A stretch of DNA of 64,000 bases from Hippophae tibetana (GCA_037013495.1 CM072811.1:29682723-29746722), one strand, 5' to 3'. Shown: positions 26,560 through 38,949, counted from the stretch's first letter. Notes: generated by a model from the sequence alone, not told the origin. Translations and numbers: made by a program.

Positions 26560-29500
26560 GAGAAATACCTATTCTTTAAATTTCTACTTAACTAATTCAA
26601 GTCAAGTAATAAAAATAAACATTTAACACTCTATTAGGTTTAACTCAATGCAGGTGCCAAGAGAGATAATATAACAATTTAAAATGCAAAACGTTGACAA
26701 AAATCAACAACAAATTAAATTTTTAAATAATGTAAAATATGAATGAAAAAGATAAGATATAAAAAATCTAAAATTTTCATTCTTTTTAATCTTGTTAAAG
26801 ATTATAATTAAGATCTATTAAATAAGTTATTTTAAAACTCGAAATAATTAGGATTTACTGTAATAATTATTTGAAAATCAATTTCCGATTTTAATGAAAA
26901 ATGTATCAATATTAAATTTATACAATCTTAGTATGAAGAATTTGAATTCGCTTAGACTCTAATCTCACAAAGCATACAATCGAATACAATAATCCTATTG
27001 ATTTAAATATTAATTCAAAGGTATAAAAGAATAGAGCTTTTGTATATAAATGAATTAATAGTTTCGCATATGTATAAAGGTTAAAAAGTATAAAAATAGT
27101 GCATAATATTAATCTCACGAAAAGAATGAAATTATAATATTTTATAATGAAATAAAATATTATTATTTTACATCAATTAAATTTTTCAAATAAAATTTTA
27201 AAAATAACTTTTTAGGGATGAACAAAATGCAAATGACTTATTGGGAAAGTATTTCCTATATTTTTCTTTTATATTTAACCAATTCTGAGAAGGATATTGG
27301 GTCATAGTATAAAGTTTTGCACCATTCAATTGTTTTTCTTTATTTTATTTATCTCTACTTTTTATTTTGGAGATATATAATTTTTAAAGAATGGGACCCA
27401 CGTATAAATTCTAAATATATATATTAAATAATAAGGTGACTGGTTAATTTGTGTTTTGGCTTTGAATTGGTTTAGGTAACACCATATATGTCGCTTTTTG
27501 AGAAGTCATGAATGCATGAAGAGAAATTCCTATACTTCAAATTTCAACTTAACTTATTCAAGTCAAGTAATAAAAATAAACATTTAACACTCTATTAGGT
27601 TTAACTCAATGGAGGTGCCAAGAGAGATAACCTAACAATTTAAAATGCAAAACGTTGACAAAAATCAACAACAAATTAAATTATTAAATATTGTAAAATA
27701 TGAAAGAAAAAAATAAGATATAAAAAATCTAAAATTTCTCATTCTTTTTAATCGAGTTTAAGATTATAATTAAAATCTATTAAATAAGTTATTTTGATAT
27801 TCGAAATAATTAGGATTTACTATAATAATTATTTGAAAATCACTTTCCGATTTTAATGAAAAATGTTTCAATATTAAATTTATCCAATCTTAGTATGAAG
27901 AATTTGAATTCGGTTAGACTCTAATCTCACAAAGCATACAATCGAATACGATAATCCTATTGATTTAAAAATTAATTCAAACGTATAAAAGAATATAGCT
28001 TTTGTATATAAATGAATTAATAGTTTCGCATATGTATAAAGGTTAAAAAGTATAAAAATAATGCATAATATTAATCCCACGAAAGGAATCAAATTAGAGT
28101 CTTCTATAAAGAAATAAAATATTATTATTATACATCATTAAAGTTTTCAAATAAAATTTTAAAAATAACTTTTTAGGGATGAATAAAATGCAAATGACTT
28201 ATTCGGAAATTATTTGCTATATTTTTCTTTTATATTTAACCAATTCTGAGAAGGATATTGGGTCATAGTATAAAGTTTTGCACCATTCATTTTTTTCTTT
28301 ATTTTATTTATCTCTACTTTTTATTTTAGAGATACATAATTTTTAAGGAATGGGACCCAATTATAAATTGTAAATATATATATTAAATAATAAGGTGACT
28401 GGTTAATTTGTGTTTTCGCTTTCAATTGGTTTATATAACCCTATATATCTCGCTTTTTGAGAAGTCATGAATGCATGAAGAGAAATACCAATCTTTAAAT
28501 TTCTACTTAACTAATTCAAGTCAAGTAATAAAAATAAACATTTAACACTCTATTAGGTTTAACTCAATGCAGGTGCCAAGAGAGATAATCAAACAATTTA
28601 AAATGCAAAACGTTGACAAAAATCAACAACAAATTAAATTTTTAAATAATGTAAAATATGAATGAAAAAGATAAGATATAAAAAATCTAAAATTTTCATT
28701 CTTTTTAATCTTGTTAAAGATTATAATTAAAATCTATTAAATAAGTTATTTTAAAATTCGAAATAATTAGGATTTACTGTAATAATTATTTGAAAATCAA
28801 TTTCCGATTTTAATGAAAAATGTATCAATATTAAATTTATCCAATCTTAGTATGAAGAATTTGAATTTGCTTAGACTCTAATCTCACAAAGCATACAATC
28901 GAATACAATAATCATATTGATTTAAATATTAATTCAAAGGTATAAAAGAATAGAGCTTTTGTATATAAATGAATTAATAGTTTCGCATATGTATAAAGAT
29001 TAAAAAGTATAAAAATAGTGCATAATATTAATCTCACGAAAGGAATCAAATTATAGTCTTTTATAAAGAAATAAAATATTATTATTATACATCATTAAAG
29101 TTTTCAAATAAAATTTTAAAAATAACTTTTTAGGGTCGAATAAAATGCAAATTACTTATTCGGTAAGTATTTCCTATATTTGTTTTTATATTTAACCAAT
29201 TCTGAGAAGGATATTGGGTCATAGTATAAAGTTTGCACTATTCATTTTGTTTCTTTATTTTATTTATCTCACCTTTTTATTTTAGAGATATATAATTTTT
29301 AAGCAAAAGGAACCATGTATAAATTGTAAATATATTAAATAACAAGGTGACTGTTTAATTTGTGTTTTCTCTTTGAATTGGTTTAGGTAATCCCATATAT
29401 GACGGTGTTTGAGAAGTCATGAATGCATGAAGAGAAATACCTATTCTTTAAATTTCTACTTAACTAATTCAAGTCAAGTAATAAAAATAAACATTTAACA

Positions 29501-30019
29501 CTCTATTAGGTTTAACTCAATGCAGGTGCCAAGAGAGATAATCTAACAATTTAAAATGCAAAACGTTGACAAAAATCAACAACAAATTAAATTTTTAAAT
29601 ATTGTAAAATATGAAAGAAAAAGATAAGATATAAAAAATCTAAAATTTCTCATTCTTTTTAATCTAGTTTAAGATTATAATTAAAATCTATTAAATAAGT
29701 TATTTTAAAACTCGAAATAATTAGGATTTACTGTAATAATTATTTGAAAATCAATTTCCGATTTCAATGAAAAATGTATCAATATTAAATTTATCCAATC
29801 TTAGTATGAAGAATTTGAATTCGCTTAGACTCTAATCTCACAAAGCATACAATCGAATACAATAATCATATTGATTTAAATATTAATTCAAAGGTATAAA
29901 AGAATAGAGCTTTTGTATATAAATGAATTAATAGTTTCGCATATGTATAAAGGTTAAAAAGTATAAAAATAGTGCATAATATTAATCTCACGAAAAGAAT
30001 GAAATTATAATATTTTATA
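26560..30019. repeat. Five-monomer duplication, copy 1
   Basis: It shares many private variants with the segment 4781 bp downstream: GATAATATAACAATTT (26663 and 31444), AAGATCTATT (26811 and 31592), GGGTCGAATAAAATGC (29134 and 33914), and TAAAGAATGGGACCCACG near 27384 and 32165. Only about eight differences were noticed over about 3.46 kb. The boundaries are approximate and set where private variants stop matching. Confidence 0.85.
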
Positions 30020-31340
30020 AAGAAATAAAATATTATTATTATACATCATTAAAGTTTTCAAATAAATTTTTAAAAATAACTTTTTCGGGATGAATAAAAT
30101 GCAAATGACTTATTCGGTAATTATTTCCTATATTTTTCTTTTATATTTAACCAATTCTGAGAAGGATATTGGGTCATAGTATAAAGTTTGCACTATTCAT
30201 TTTTTTTCTTTATTTTATTTATCTCAACTTTTTATTTTAGAGATATATAATTTTTAAGGAAAAATACCCACGTATAAATTGTAAATATATTAAATAACAA
30301 GGTGACTATTTAATTTGTGTTTTCTCTTTGAGTTGGTTTAGGTAACCACATATATGACGGTTTTTGAGAAGTCATGAATGCTTAAAGAGAAATACCTATA
30401 CTTCAAATTTCAACTTAACTTATTCAAGTCAAGTAATAAAAATAAACATTTAACACTCTATTAGGTTTAACTCAATGGAGGTGCCAAGAGAGATAACCTA
30501 ACAATTTAAAATGCAAAACGTTGACAAAAATCAACAACAAATTAAATTTTTAAATATTGTAAAATATGAAAGAAAAAGATAAGATATAAAAAATCTAAAA
30601 TTTCTCATTCTTTTTAATCTAGTTTAAGATTATAATTAAAATCTATTGAATAAGTTATTTTAAAATTCAAAATAATTAGGATTTACTGTAATAATTATTT
30701 GAAAATCAATTTCCGATTTTAATGAAAAATGTATCAATATTAAATTTATCCAATCTTAGTATGAAGAATTTGAATTCGCTTAGACTCTAATCTCACAAAG
30801 CATACAATCGAATACGATAATCCTATTGATTTAAAAATTAATTCAAAGGTATAAAAGAATAGAGCTTTTGTATATAAATGAATTAAGAGTTTCGCATATG
30901 TATAAAGGTTAAAAAGTATAAAAATAGTGCATAATATTAATCTCACGAAAGGAATCAAATTATAGTCTTTTATAAAGAAATAAAATATAATTATTATACA
31001 TCATTAAAGTTTTCAAATAAATTTTTAAAAATAACTTTTTAGGGTTGAATAAAATGCAAATGACTTATTCGGTAAGTATTTCCTATATTTTTTTTTATAT
31101 TTAACCAATTATGAGAAGGATATTGGGTCATAGTATAAAGTTTGCACTATTCATTTTGTTTCTTTATTTTATTTGTCTCACCTTTTTATTTTAGAGATAT
31201 ATAATATTTAAGCAAAAGGAACCATGTATAAATTGTAAATATATTAAATAACAAGGTGACTGTTTAATTTGTGTTTTCTCTTTGAATTGGTTTAGGTAAT
31301 CCCATATATGACGGTGTTTGAGAAGTCATGAATGCATGAA

Positions 31341-34300
31341 GAGAAATACCTATTCTTTAAATTTCTACTTAACTAATTCAAGTCAAGTAATAAAAATAAA
31401 CATTTAACACTCTATTAGGTTTAACTCAATGCAGGTGCCAAGAGAGATAATATAACAATTTAAAATGCAAAACGTTGACAAAAATCAACAACAAATTAAA
31501 TTTTTAAATAATGTAAAATATGAATGAAAAAGATAAGATATAAAAAATCTAAAATTTTCATTCTTTTTAATCTTGTTAAAGATTATAATTAAGATCTATT
31601 AAATAAGTTATTTTAAAACTCGAAATAATTAGGATTTACTGTAATAATTATTTGAAAATCAATTTCCGATTTTAATGAAAAATGTATCAATATTAAATTT
31701 ATACAATCTTAGTATGAAGAATTTGAATTCGCTTAGACTCTAATCTCACAAAGCATACAATCGAATACAATAATCATATTAATTGAAATATTAATTCAAA
31801 GGTATAAAAGAATAGAGCTTTTGTATATAAATGAATTAATAGTTTCGCATATGTATAAAGGTTAAAAAGTATAAAAATAGTGCATAATATTAATCTCACG
31901 AAAAGAATGAAATTATAATATTTTATAATGAAATAAAATATTATTATTTTACATCAATTAAATTTTTCAAATAAAATTTTAAAAATAACTTTTTAGGGAT
32001 GAACAAAATGCAAATGACTTATTCGGAAAGTATTTCCTATATTTTTCTTTTATATTTAACCAATTCTGAGAAGGATATTGGGTCATAGTATAAAGTTTTG
32101 CACCATTCAATTGTTTTTCTTTATTTTATTTATCTCTACTTTTTATTTTGGAGATATATAATTTTTAAAGAATGGGACCCACGTATAAATTCTAAATATA
32201 TATATTAAATAATAAGGTGACTGGTTAATTTGTGTTTTGGCTTTGAATTGGTTTAGGTAACACCATATATGTCGCTTTTTGAGAAGTCATGAATGCATGA
32301 AGAGAAATACCTATACTTCAAATTTCAACTTAACTTATTCAAGTCAAGTAATAAAAATAAACATTTAACACTCTATTAGGTTTAACTCAATGGAGGTGCC
32401 AAGAGAGATAACCTAACAATTTAAAATGCAAAACGTTGACAAAAATCAACAACAAATTAAATTATTAAATATTGTAAAATATGAAAGAAAAAAATAAGAT
32501 ATAAAAAATCTAAAATTTCTCATTCTTTTTAATCGAGTTTAAGATTATAATTAAAATCTATTAAATAAGTTATTTTGATATTCGAAATAATTAGGATTTA
32601 CTATAATAATTATTTGAAAATCACTTTCCGATTTTAATGAAAAATGTTTCAATATTAAATTTATCCAATCTTAGTATGAAGAATTTGAATTCGGTTAGAC
32701 TCTAATCTCACAAAGCATACAATCGAATACGATAATCCTATTGATTTAAAAATTAATTCAAACGTATAAAAGAATATAGCTTTTGTATATAAATGAATTA
32801 ATAGTTTCGCATATGTATAAAGGTTAAAAAGTATAAAAATAATGCATAATATTAATCCCACGAAAGGAATCAAATTAGAGTCTTCTATAAAGAAATAAAA
32901 TATTATTATTATACATCATTAAAGTTTTCAAATAAAATTTTAAAAATAACTTTTTAGGGATGAATAAAATGCAAATGACTTATTCGGAAATTATTTGCTA
33001 TATTTTTCTTTTATATTTAACCAATTCTGAGAAGGATATTGGGTCATAGTATAAAGTTTTGCACCATTCATTTTTTTCTTTATTTTATTTATCTCTACTT
33101 TTTATTTTAGAGATACATAATTTTTAAGGAATGGGACCCAATTATAAATTGTAAATATATATATTAAATAATAAGGTGACTGGTTAATTTGTGTTTTCGC
33201 TTTCAATTGGTTTATGTAACCCTATATATCTCGCTTTTTGAGAAGTCATGAATGCATGAAGAGAAATACCAATCTTTAAATTTCTACTTAACTAATTCAA
33301 GTCAAGTAATAAAAATAAACATTTAACACTCTATTAGGTTTAACTCAATGCAGGTGCCAAGAGAGATAATCAAACAATTTAAAATGCAAAACGTTGACAA
33401 AAATCAACAACAAATTAAATTTTTAAATAATGTAAAATATGAATGAAAAAGATAAGATATAAAAAATCTAAAATTTTCATTCTTTTTAATCTTGTTAAAG
33501 ATTATAATTAAAATCTATTAAATAAGTTATTTTAAAATTCGAAATAATTAGGATTTACTGTAATAATTATTTGAAAATCAATTTCCGATTTTAATGAAAA
33601 ATGTATCAATATTAAATTTATCCAATCTTAGTATGAAGAATTTGAATTTGCTTAGACTCTAATCTCACAAAGCATACAATCGAATACAATAATCATATTG
33701 ATTTAAATATTAATTCAAAGGTATAAAAGAATAGAGCTTTTGTATATAAATGAATTAATAGTTTCGCATATGTATAAAGATTAAAAAGTATAAAAATAGT
33801 GCATAATATTAATCTCACGAAAGGAATCAAATTATAGTCTTTTATAAAGAAATAAAATATTATTATTATACATCATTAAAGTTTTCAAATAAAATTTTAA
33901 AAATAACTTTTTAGGGTCGAATAAAATGCAAATTACTTATTCGGTAAGTATTTCCTATATTTGTTTTTATATTTAACCAATTCTGAGAAGGATATTGGGT
34001 CATAGTATAAAGTTTGCACTATTCATTTTGTTTCTTTATTTTATTTATCTCACCTTTTTATTTTAGAGATATATAATTTTTAAGCAAAAGGAACCATGTA
34101 TAAATTGTAAATATATTAAATAACAAGGTGACTGTTTAATTTGTGTTTTCTCTTTGAATTGGTTTAGGTAATCCCATATATGACGGTGTTTGAGAAGTCA
34201 TGAATGCATGAAGAGAAATACCTATTCTTTAAATTTCTACTTAACTAATTCAAGTCAAGTAATAAAAATAAACATTTAACACTCTATTAGGTTTAACTCA

Positions 34301-34799
34301 ATGCAGGTGCCAAGAGAGATAATCTAACAATTTAAAATGCAAAACGTTGACAAAAATCAACAACAAATTAAATTTTTAAATATTGTAAAATATGAAAGAA
34401 AAAGATAAGATATAAAAAATCTAAAATTTCTCATTCTTTTTAATCTAGTTTAAGATTATAATTAAAATCTATTAAATAAGTTATTTTAAAATTCGAAATA
34501 ATTAGGATTTACTGTAATAATTATTTGAAAATCAATTTCCGATTTCAATGAAAAATGTATCAATATTAAATTTATCCAATCTTAGTATGAAGAATTTGAA
34601 TTCGCTTAGACTCTAATCTCACAAAGCATACAATCGAATACAATAATCATATTGATTTAAATATTAATTCAAAGGTATAAAAGAATAGAGCTTTTGTATA
34701 TAAATGAATTAATAGTTTCGCATATGTATAAAGGTTAAAAAGTATAAAAATAGTGCATAATATTAATCTCACGAAAAGAATGAAATTATAATATTTTAT
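31341..34799. repeat. Five-monomer duplication, copy 2
   Basis: Partner of the segment at 26560-30019. Similarity stops abruptly at the upstream side near 31341 and at the downstream side near 34799, where TTTATAATG replaces TTTATAAAG. Beyond those points the two flanks belong to different monomer types. Confidence 0.85.
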
Positions 34800-35840
34800 A
34801 ATGAAATAAAATATTATTATTATACATCAATTAAATTTTTCAAATAAAATTTTAAAAATAACTTTTTAGGGATGAACAAAATGCAAATGACTTTTTCGGA
34901 AAGTATTTCCTATATTTTTCTTTAATATTTAAACAATTCTGAGAAGGATATTGGGTCATAGTATAAAGTTTTGCACCATTCAATTTTTTTTCTTTATTTT
35001 ATTTATCTCTACTTTTTATTTTGGAGATATATAATTTTTAAGGAATGGGACCCACGTATAAATTGTAAAGATATATATTAAATAATAAGGTGACTGGTTA
35101 ATTTGTGTTTTGGCTTTGAATTGGTTTAGTAACACCATATATGTCGCTTTTTGAGAAGTCATGAATGTATGAAGAGAAATACCTATACTTCAAATTTCAA
35201 CTTAACTTATTCAAATCAAGTAATAAAAATAAAAATTTAACACTCTATTAGGTTTAACTCAATGCAGGTGCCAAGAGAGATAATCTAACAATTTAAAATG
35301 CAAAACGTTGACAAAATCAAAAACAAATTAAATTTTTAAATAATGTAAAATATGAATGAAAAATATAAGATATAAAAAATCTAAAATTTCTCATTCTTTT
35401 TAATCTAGTTTAAGATTATAATTAAAATCTATTAAATAAGTTATTTTAAAATTCGAAATAATTAGGATTTACTGTAATAATTATTTGAAAATCAATTTCC
35501 GATTTTAATGAAAAATGTATCAATATTAAATTTATCCAATCTTAGTATGAAGAATTTGAATTCGCTTAGACTCTAATCTCATAAAGCATACAATCGAATA
35601 CAACAATCCTATTGATTTAAATATTAATTCAAAGGTATAAAAGAATAGAGCTTTTGTATATAAATGAATTAATAGTTTCGCATATGTATAAAGGTTAAAA
35701 AGTATAAAAATAGTGTATAATATTAATCTCACGAAAGGAATCAAATTATAGTCTTTTATAAAGAAATAAAATATTATTATTATACATCATTAAAGTTTTC
35801 AAATAAATTTTTAAAAATAACTTTTTCGGGTTGAATAAAA

Positions 35841-36236
35841 TGCAAATGACTTATTCGGTAATTATTTCCTCTATTTTTCTTTTATATTTAACCAATTCTG
35901 AGAAGGATATTGGGTCATATTATATAGTTTGCACTATTCAATTTTTTTCTTTATTTTATTTATCTCAACCTTTTATTTTAGATATATATAATTTTTAAGG
36001 AAAAAGACCCATGTATAAATTGTAAATATATTAAATAACAAGGTGACTTTTAATTTGTGTTTTCTCTTTGAATTGTTTAGGTAACCCCATATATGACGGT
36101 TTTTGAGAAGTCATGTATGCTTGAAGAGAAATACCTATACTTCAAATTTCAACTTAACTTATTCAAGTCAAGTAATAAAAATAAACATTTAACACTCTAT
36201 TAGGTTTAACTCAATGGAGGTGCCAAGAGAGATAAC
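35841..36236. repeat. Satellite monomer, left part, interrupted by the retroelement
   Basis: The first 396 bp of a monomer end at GAGATAAC, where the retroelement begins. The remainder resumes at 47439 with ATAACCTAAC. Counting the target duplication once, the original monomer is 953 bp, so the insertion kept the array phase. This part carries distinctive variants (TATTATATAGTTTGC, TGACTTTTAATTTGTG, CATGTATGC) that are otherwise typical of the monomer at 51823. Confidence 0.93.
36232..36236. repeat. Target site duplication, left (ATAAC)
   Basis: Five bases directly outside the left LTR are repeated at 47439-47443 directly outside the right LTR. The uninterrupted satellite reads GAGATAACCTAAC at this place, which confirms the duplication. 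Five base pairs is the usual size for Ty3/gypsy integration. Confidence 0.92.
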
Positions 36237-37071
36237 TGTTGTTGGTTTTGCAACACACAGAAAAACGTGCAAGTATACACGTTCACAAGTAATAATATGA
36301 TAAGTAAAATATCGTTTCCACAGAGATTTGTTACTAGTATTCGTTAATTATTAAAATTATTTCAACCTAATTCTATCCAAACAGTCGATAATTTGATGCA
36401 GTTTGACTAACTCACTTTTATAACAGATTGCAAGAAAATTCTAGGATTGCAGTTTCACCCAATTAATCCACTTGAATCATTATATTTTATCTTGATTTAT
36501 GTTATTGTGTTTTAAGTTGTTAACCAAGAACTCCTAATTTATCCATATATCTCTCCCGAGCTCCATACAGAAACATCTAGTTAAAATGATTCACTATATT
36601 CCTATGCGAATTAAATTCAACCAGATTTATTAAGTTCTGAGTTCTCTAACAGTTACGCATACAATAAAAGTATATTTCTATCTCTTATGTATATACGTTA
36701 TTTCATCACGAGCAGCACACAAAAATACCTTTTTCAAGTTTATTTAAATGTCACATATCAGTTAATTAATCTTCCGATAATTAAAAGCATTAAACACAGA
36801 TACAATAAACAAATTAAAACAGTCCCTTAAATCATTCAAAAATATTTAATTCAAATTTCATAATTTACGCTACACTGCAATCCTAGAACAAATGTATTAG
36901 TTCATCGCAGAATTTAAAATTACAACACAACAAAAATAAAACATTGCAGAGAAAGAAAATTAAAAGAAAATGGATAAGAAAAAAAACTCTTTCACGATTC
37001 CTCAATGAAAAATAAATTTCATTCCTTTTCTTCTTCTTTGTTGTCTTCTTTCTCTGTAATTTCCCTAAGAA

Positions 37072-37183
37072 AATACAACATAAAATGTTAAATCAATACT
37101 CTGCGTGTTTTGTGTAACACGCAAACAAAAAAAAAATTAAAATGTTACAAGGAAGAAAAACTTGCAAGAACTGCTAGTTTTCT
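37072..37183. repeat. Tandem duplication inside the 3' LTR, first copy (112 bp)
   Basis: The segment starting AATACAACATAAAATG is repeated directly after itself at 37184-37300 (117 bp). The copies differ mainly in the length of the A-rich run. The same pair occurs in the other LTR, so the duplication predates this insertion. Confidence 0.93.
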
Positions 37184-37300
37184 AATACAACATAAAATGT
37201 TAAATCAATACTCTGCGTGTTTTGTGTAACACGCAAACAAGAAAAAAAAGAAATTAAAATGTTACAAGGAAGAAAAACTTGCAAGAACTGCTAGTTTTCT
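37184..37300. repeat. Tandem duplication inside the 3' LTR, second copy (117 bp)
   Basis: Direct repeat of 37072-37183, with a slightly longer purine-rich run after ACACGCAAACAA. Confidence 0.93.
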
Positions 37301-37436
37301 CCCAAAATTTCGAGAGAAAAAAAGAAGAAAAGAAAAAAATGCTACAACTGAAAAAAATGAACTGAAAAAAAGAAAAAGCCAGTCTATCTCCACGCGTATC
37401 CCCCAAAAACATATATCCCTTTTTTTTTCTCTTTTT

Positions 37437-37443
37437 TTTTATA
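37437..37443 (-). promoter_or_regulatory. TATA-like box in the 3' LTR
   Basis: On the minus strand this reads TATAAAA. It lies just downstream, in element orientation, of the GC-rich segment and upstream of the R/U5 part, as expected for an LTR core promoter. In this LTR it would direct read-out into the satellite. The assignment rests on motif and position only. Confidence 0.45.
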
Positions 37444-37529
37444 TTTTATCATCAGTGGGGAACAAGATTGTAGGGGAGTAGCACGCGAAAATACACTCTG
37501 CAAATTTTTTGAATTTTTTTTCTTTTTCC

Positions 37530-37870
37530 GCATGCCACGTGGAGAGAACTGTAGTGCCACGTGGCAGCTTTTCATTGGGCGGTAAGCCGGACGCATGAAG
37601 AACGCGTCGCACAGGATTTTTACGCGGGCAGCTCGGTGCGCGACAGCTGGGATGGACGCGATTCAATCTGGACCGTTCAAGAGATCCAACGGTCAGCGAT
37701 GGCCTCGGGGGAATCTGCGCAGCCGACATGTGTTGCCCACTCTGACGCTGGCCTGCGCGACACATGGGACCCACTGGCACGCCGAGCCGCGCGTAGATTC
37801 TACACGCGATTTTGCCTCGTCTGGTTGTACTCGCCAAATCTGGACCGTTGAATTGATGATCGAACGGTGC
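37530..37870. promoter_or_regulatory. GC-rich LTR segment with G-box palindromes
   Basis: A sharply GC-rich stretch of about 340 bp within otherwise AT-rich DNA. It contains two CACGTG palindromes (37536-37541 and 37558-37563), and repeated ATCCAACGGTC-like and GATCGAACGGT-like motifs. It sits upstream of the TATA-like box in element orientation, so it is a plausible U3 enhancer region. Open frames of 95-130 codons occur on both strands here but look like by-products of the GC content. Confidence 0.5.
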
Positions 37871-38287
37871 GTGATGAACATCGTGATTTGTACGAGTGCG
37901 ATTCTTTTCCTGCGCAGAAAATTCAAACTTTTATTAATTATACTTTGACCCACAAATTTAATCCAAATTACATTTTGCACTTTCTTAAATTACAGTTAAG
38001 CCCTTTGCTAATTTTAAATTAAATTTTTAAACTTTTAATAATTATAATTAAGCCCAAATTTAATTTAAATTATATTTTCGATTTTTATAAATTGTAATTA
38101 AGAAACTATATTATCATAAATTATATTTGTGTACAGAAATATGAAATTAAGTACATTTTCGATACAAATTATTTAATTTTATTAAAAATGTATTTTTAGC
38201 ACATAAAAGTAAAATATTACTTTATTTAACAAAAATTAACTAAATATTAATAGAACATAGCAATTATCATTACTAAAATTGATGAAA

Positions 38288-38310
38288 ATAACTGTATAAA
38301 ATACAGTTAT
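38288..38310. repeat. Perfect inverted repeat at the LTR outer edge (3' LTR)
   Basis: ATAACTGTAT and its exact reverse complement ATACAGTTAT are separated by AAA, starting two bases inside the LTR end. The same structure is present at 47414-47436 in the other LTR. It is close to the integrase-recognised end, but no function is shown. Confidence 0.85.
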
Positions 38311-38312
38311 CA

Positions 38313-38330
38313 ACACCCCTAAACTTAAGT
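38313..38330 (-). other. Polypurine tract adjoining the 3' LTR
   Basis: On the minus strand the sequence ACTTAAGTTTAGGGGTGT directly precedes the LTR start TGATAAC. Its position matches a plus-strand primer tract, and the TTTAAGTTTGGGGGTG-like form with an upstream CTCGAGGACTAGCAA is familiar from plant Athila-like elements. Confidence 0.8.
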
Positions 38331-38814
38331 TTTTGCTAGTCCTCGAGCAAAAGGAAGAAAATAAAACAAAGATAACTGCATTTAAAATAGTGACTTTCAA
38401 AATATTTCTTTTTAAACATTCCAAATAACATAACTCAAAGAAATAAAAGAATTTTATCTAAGTATCAAAATCAATTTAAAAGTATATTACATTTTCACAA
38501 TGAATATTAGGTGTGTGTGTAGTCTTTTCAAATTTCATAACACGCAATCCGGATCAGTTTATATAAATATAAAATCAAAAAAATTATCATGAAATCACAA
38601 ATCTCATAGTCTATTTTTCATTTCTCTCTCCACTAATGTAGACAAACACATAACAAAAAATCAATAGGACTTTATTAAGCTTGTAATGTATGGCTTAGGT
38701 AAAGGTAGGATAAAAGATAATATTTAGCACAAAATTTCCCAAACACATCATTTTAGGATTGAAAACGAGATCTTCTATCATCACAATAAATACTTCCCAA
38801 TTTGGGATTTTTTC

Positions 38815-38882
38815 AGAATCTGTGTTTTTTTTTTTTTTTCAAAATCTGTGTTTTTTTTTTTTTTAGTAACCTCTTTTTTTTT
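38815..38882. repeat. Poly-T tract with a short tandem duplication
   Basis: The motif AATCTGTG followed by a long T run occurs twice in succession, and a third T run follows. This is simple sequence inside the element's 3' noncoding region. Confidence 0.8.
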
Positions 38883-38948
38883 CGATATATACTTCAACAT
38901 TTACTAACACTTGTAACATGTTAGTGGAATAAGAACAATAGGTATATC

Positions 38949-38949
38949 T

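Larger units (their letters stand above)
1..36236. repeat. Tandem satellite array, ~955-bp monomer, left of the retroelement
   Basis: This is a continuous head-to-tail array with 39 monomer starts. Each monomer begins with a recognisable TGCAAATGACTTATTCGG (or one- or two-base variant). Starts lie at 1, 958, 1919, 2873, 3828, 4789, 5743, 6698, 7659, 8612, 9567, 10526, 11481, 12436, 13395, 14349, 15304, 16258, 17053, 18006, 18959, 19913, 20708, 21662, 22618, 23572, 24526, 25480, 26273, 27228, 28189, 29146, 30100, 31055, 32009, 32970, 33927, 34882 and 35841. Within a monomer, a T-rich tract lies near offset 100-130, the conserved GGTTTAGGTAACC near offset 240, AATGCAAAACGTTGAC near 430, and GAATTTGAATTCGCTTAGAC near 670. 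Composition is strongly AT-rich. No internal subrepeat was obvious by eye. The array reaches the left window edge, so its true start is unseen. A role in centromere or heterochromatin structure is plausible but is not shown by the sequence. Confidence 0.97.
26273..36236. repeat. Satellite block with a five-monomer (4781-bp) duplication
   Basis: Eleven monomer starts lie here: 26273, 27228, 28189, 29146, 30100, 31055, 32009, 32970, 33927, 34882 and 35841. Two long segments, about 26560-30019 and 31341-34799, are nearly identical at an offset of about 4781 bp (five monomers). A second, nested relation links about 25870-26557 with about 29697-30388 at an offset of about 3828 bp (four monomers). 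The block therefore looks like overlapping duplications, not a simple repeated unit. The last monomer, starting at 35841, is the one interrupted by the retroelement. Confidence 0.85.
36237..38312 (-). repeat. 3' LTR of the Athila-type element
   Basis: A 2.07-kb repeat nearly identical to 45332-47438. On the plus strand it runs from TGTTGG to GTTATCA, so in element orientation it reads TGATAAC...CCAACA with the standard TG/CA ends. The outer boundary has a 3-base ambiguity: three bases (TGT, 36237-36239) lie between the target duplication and the TGTTGG shared by both LTRs. It contains a duplicated ~115-bp segment, a GC-rich segment and a terminal hairpin, annotated separately. Confidence 0.92.

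Noticed and set aside
1-36236. Interstitial telomere repeat (TTTAGGG)
   Set aside because: Single TTTAGGG matches occur once per monomer (in CTTTTTAGGGATG) but never in tandem, so they are chance matches multiplied by the satellite.
37384-37980. Overlapping 70-132-codon frames on both strands of the left LTR (and again at 46559-47106)
   Set aside because: They lie in the GC-rich LTR segment, overlap on opposite strands, have no recognisable domain and occur identically in both LTRs. This fits regulatory DNA with few stops.
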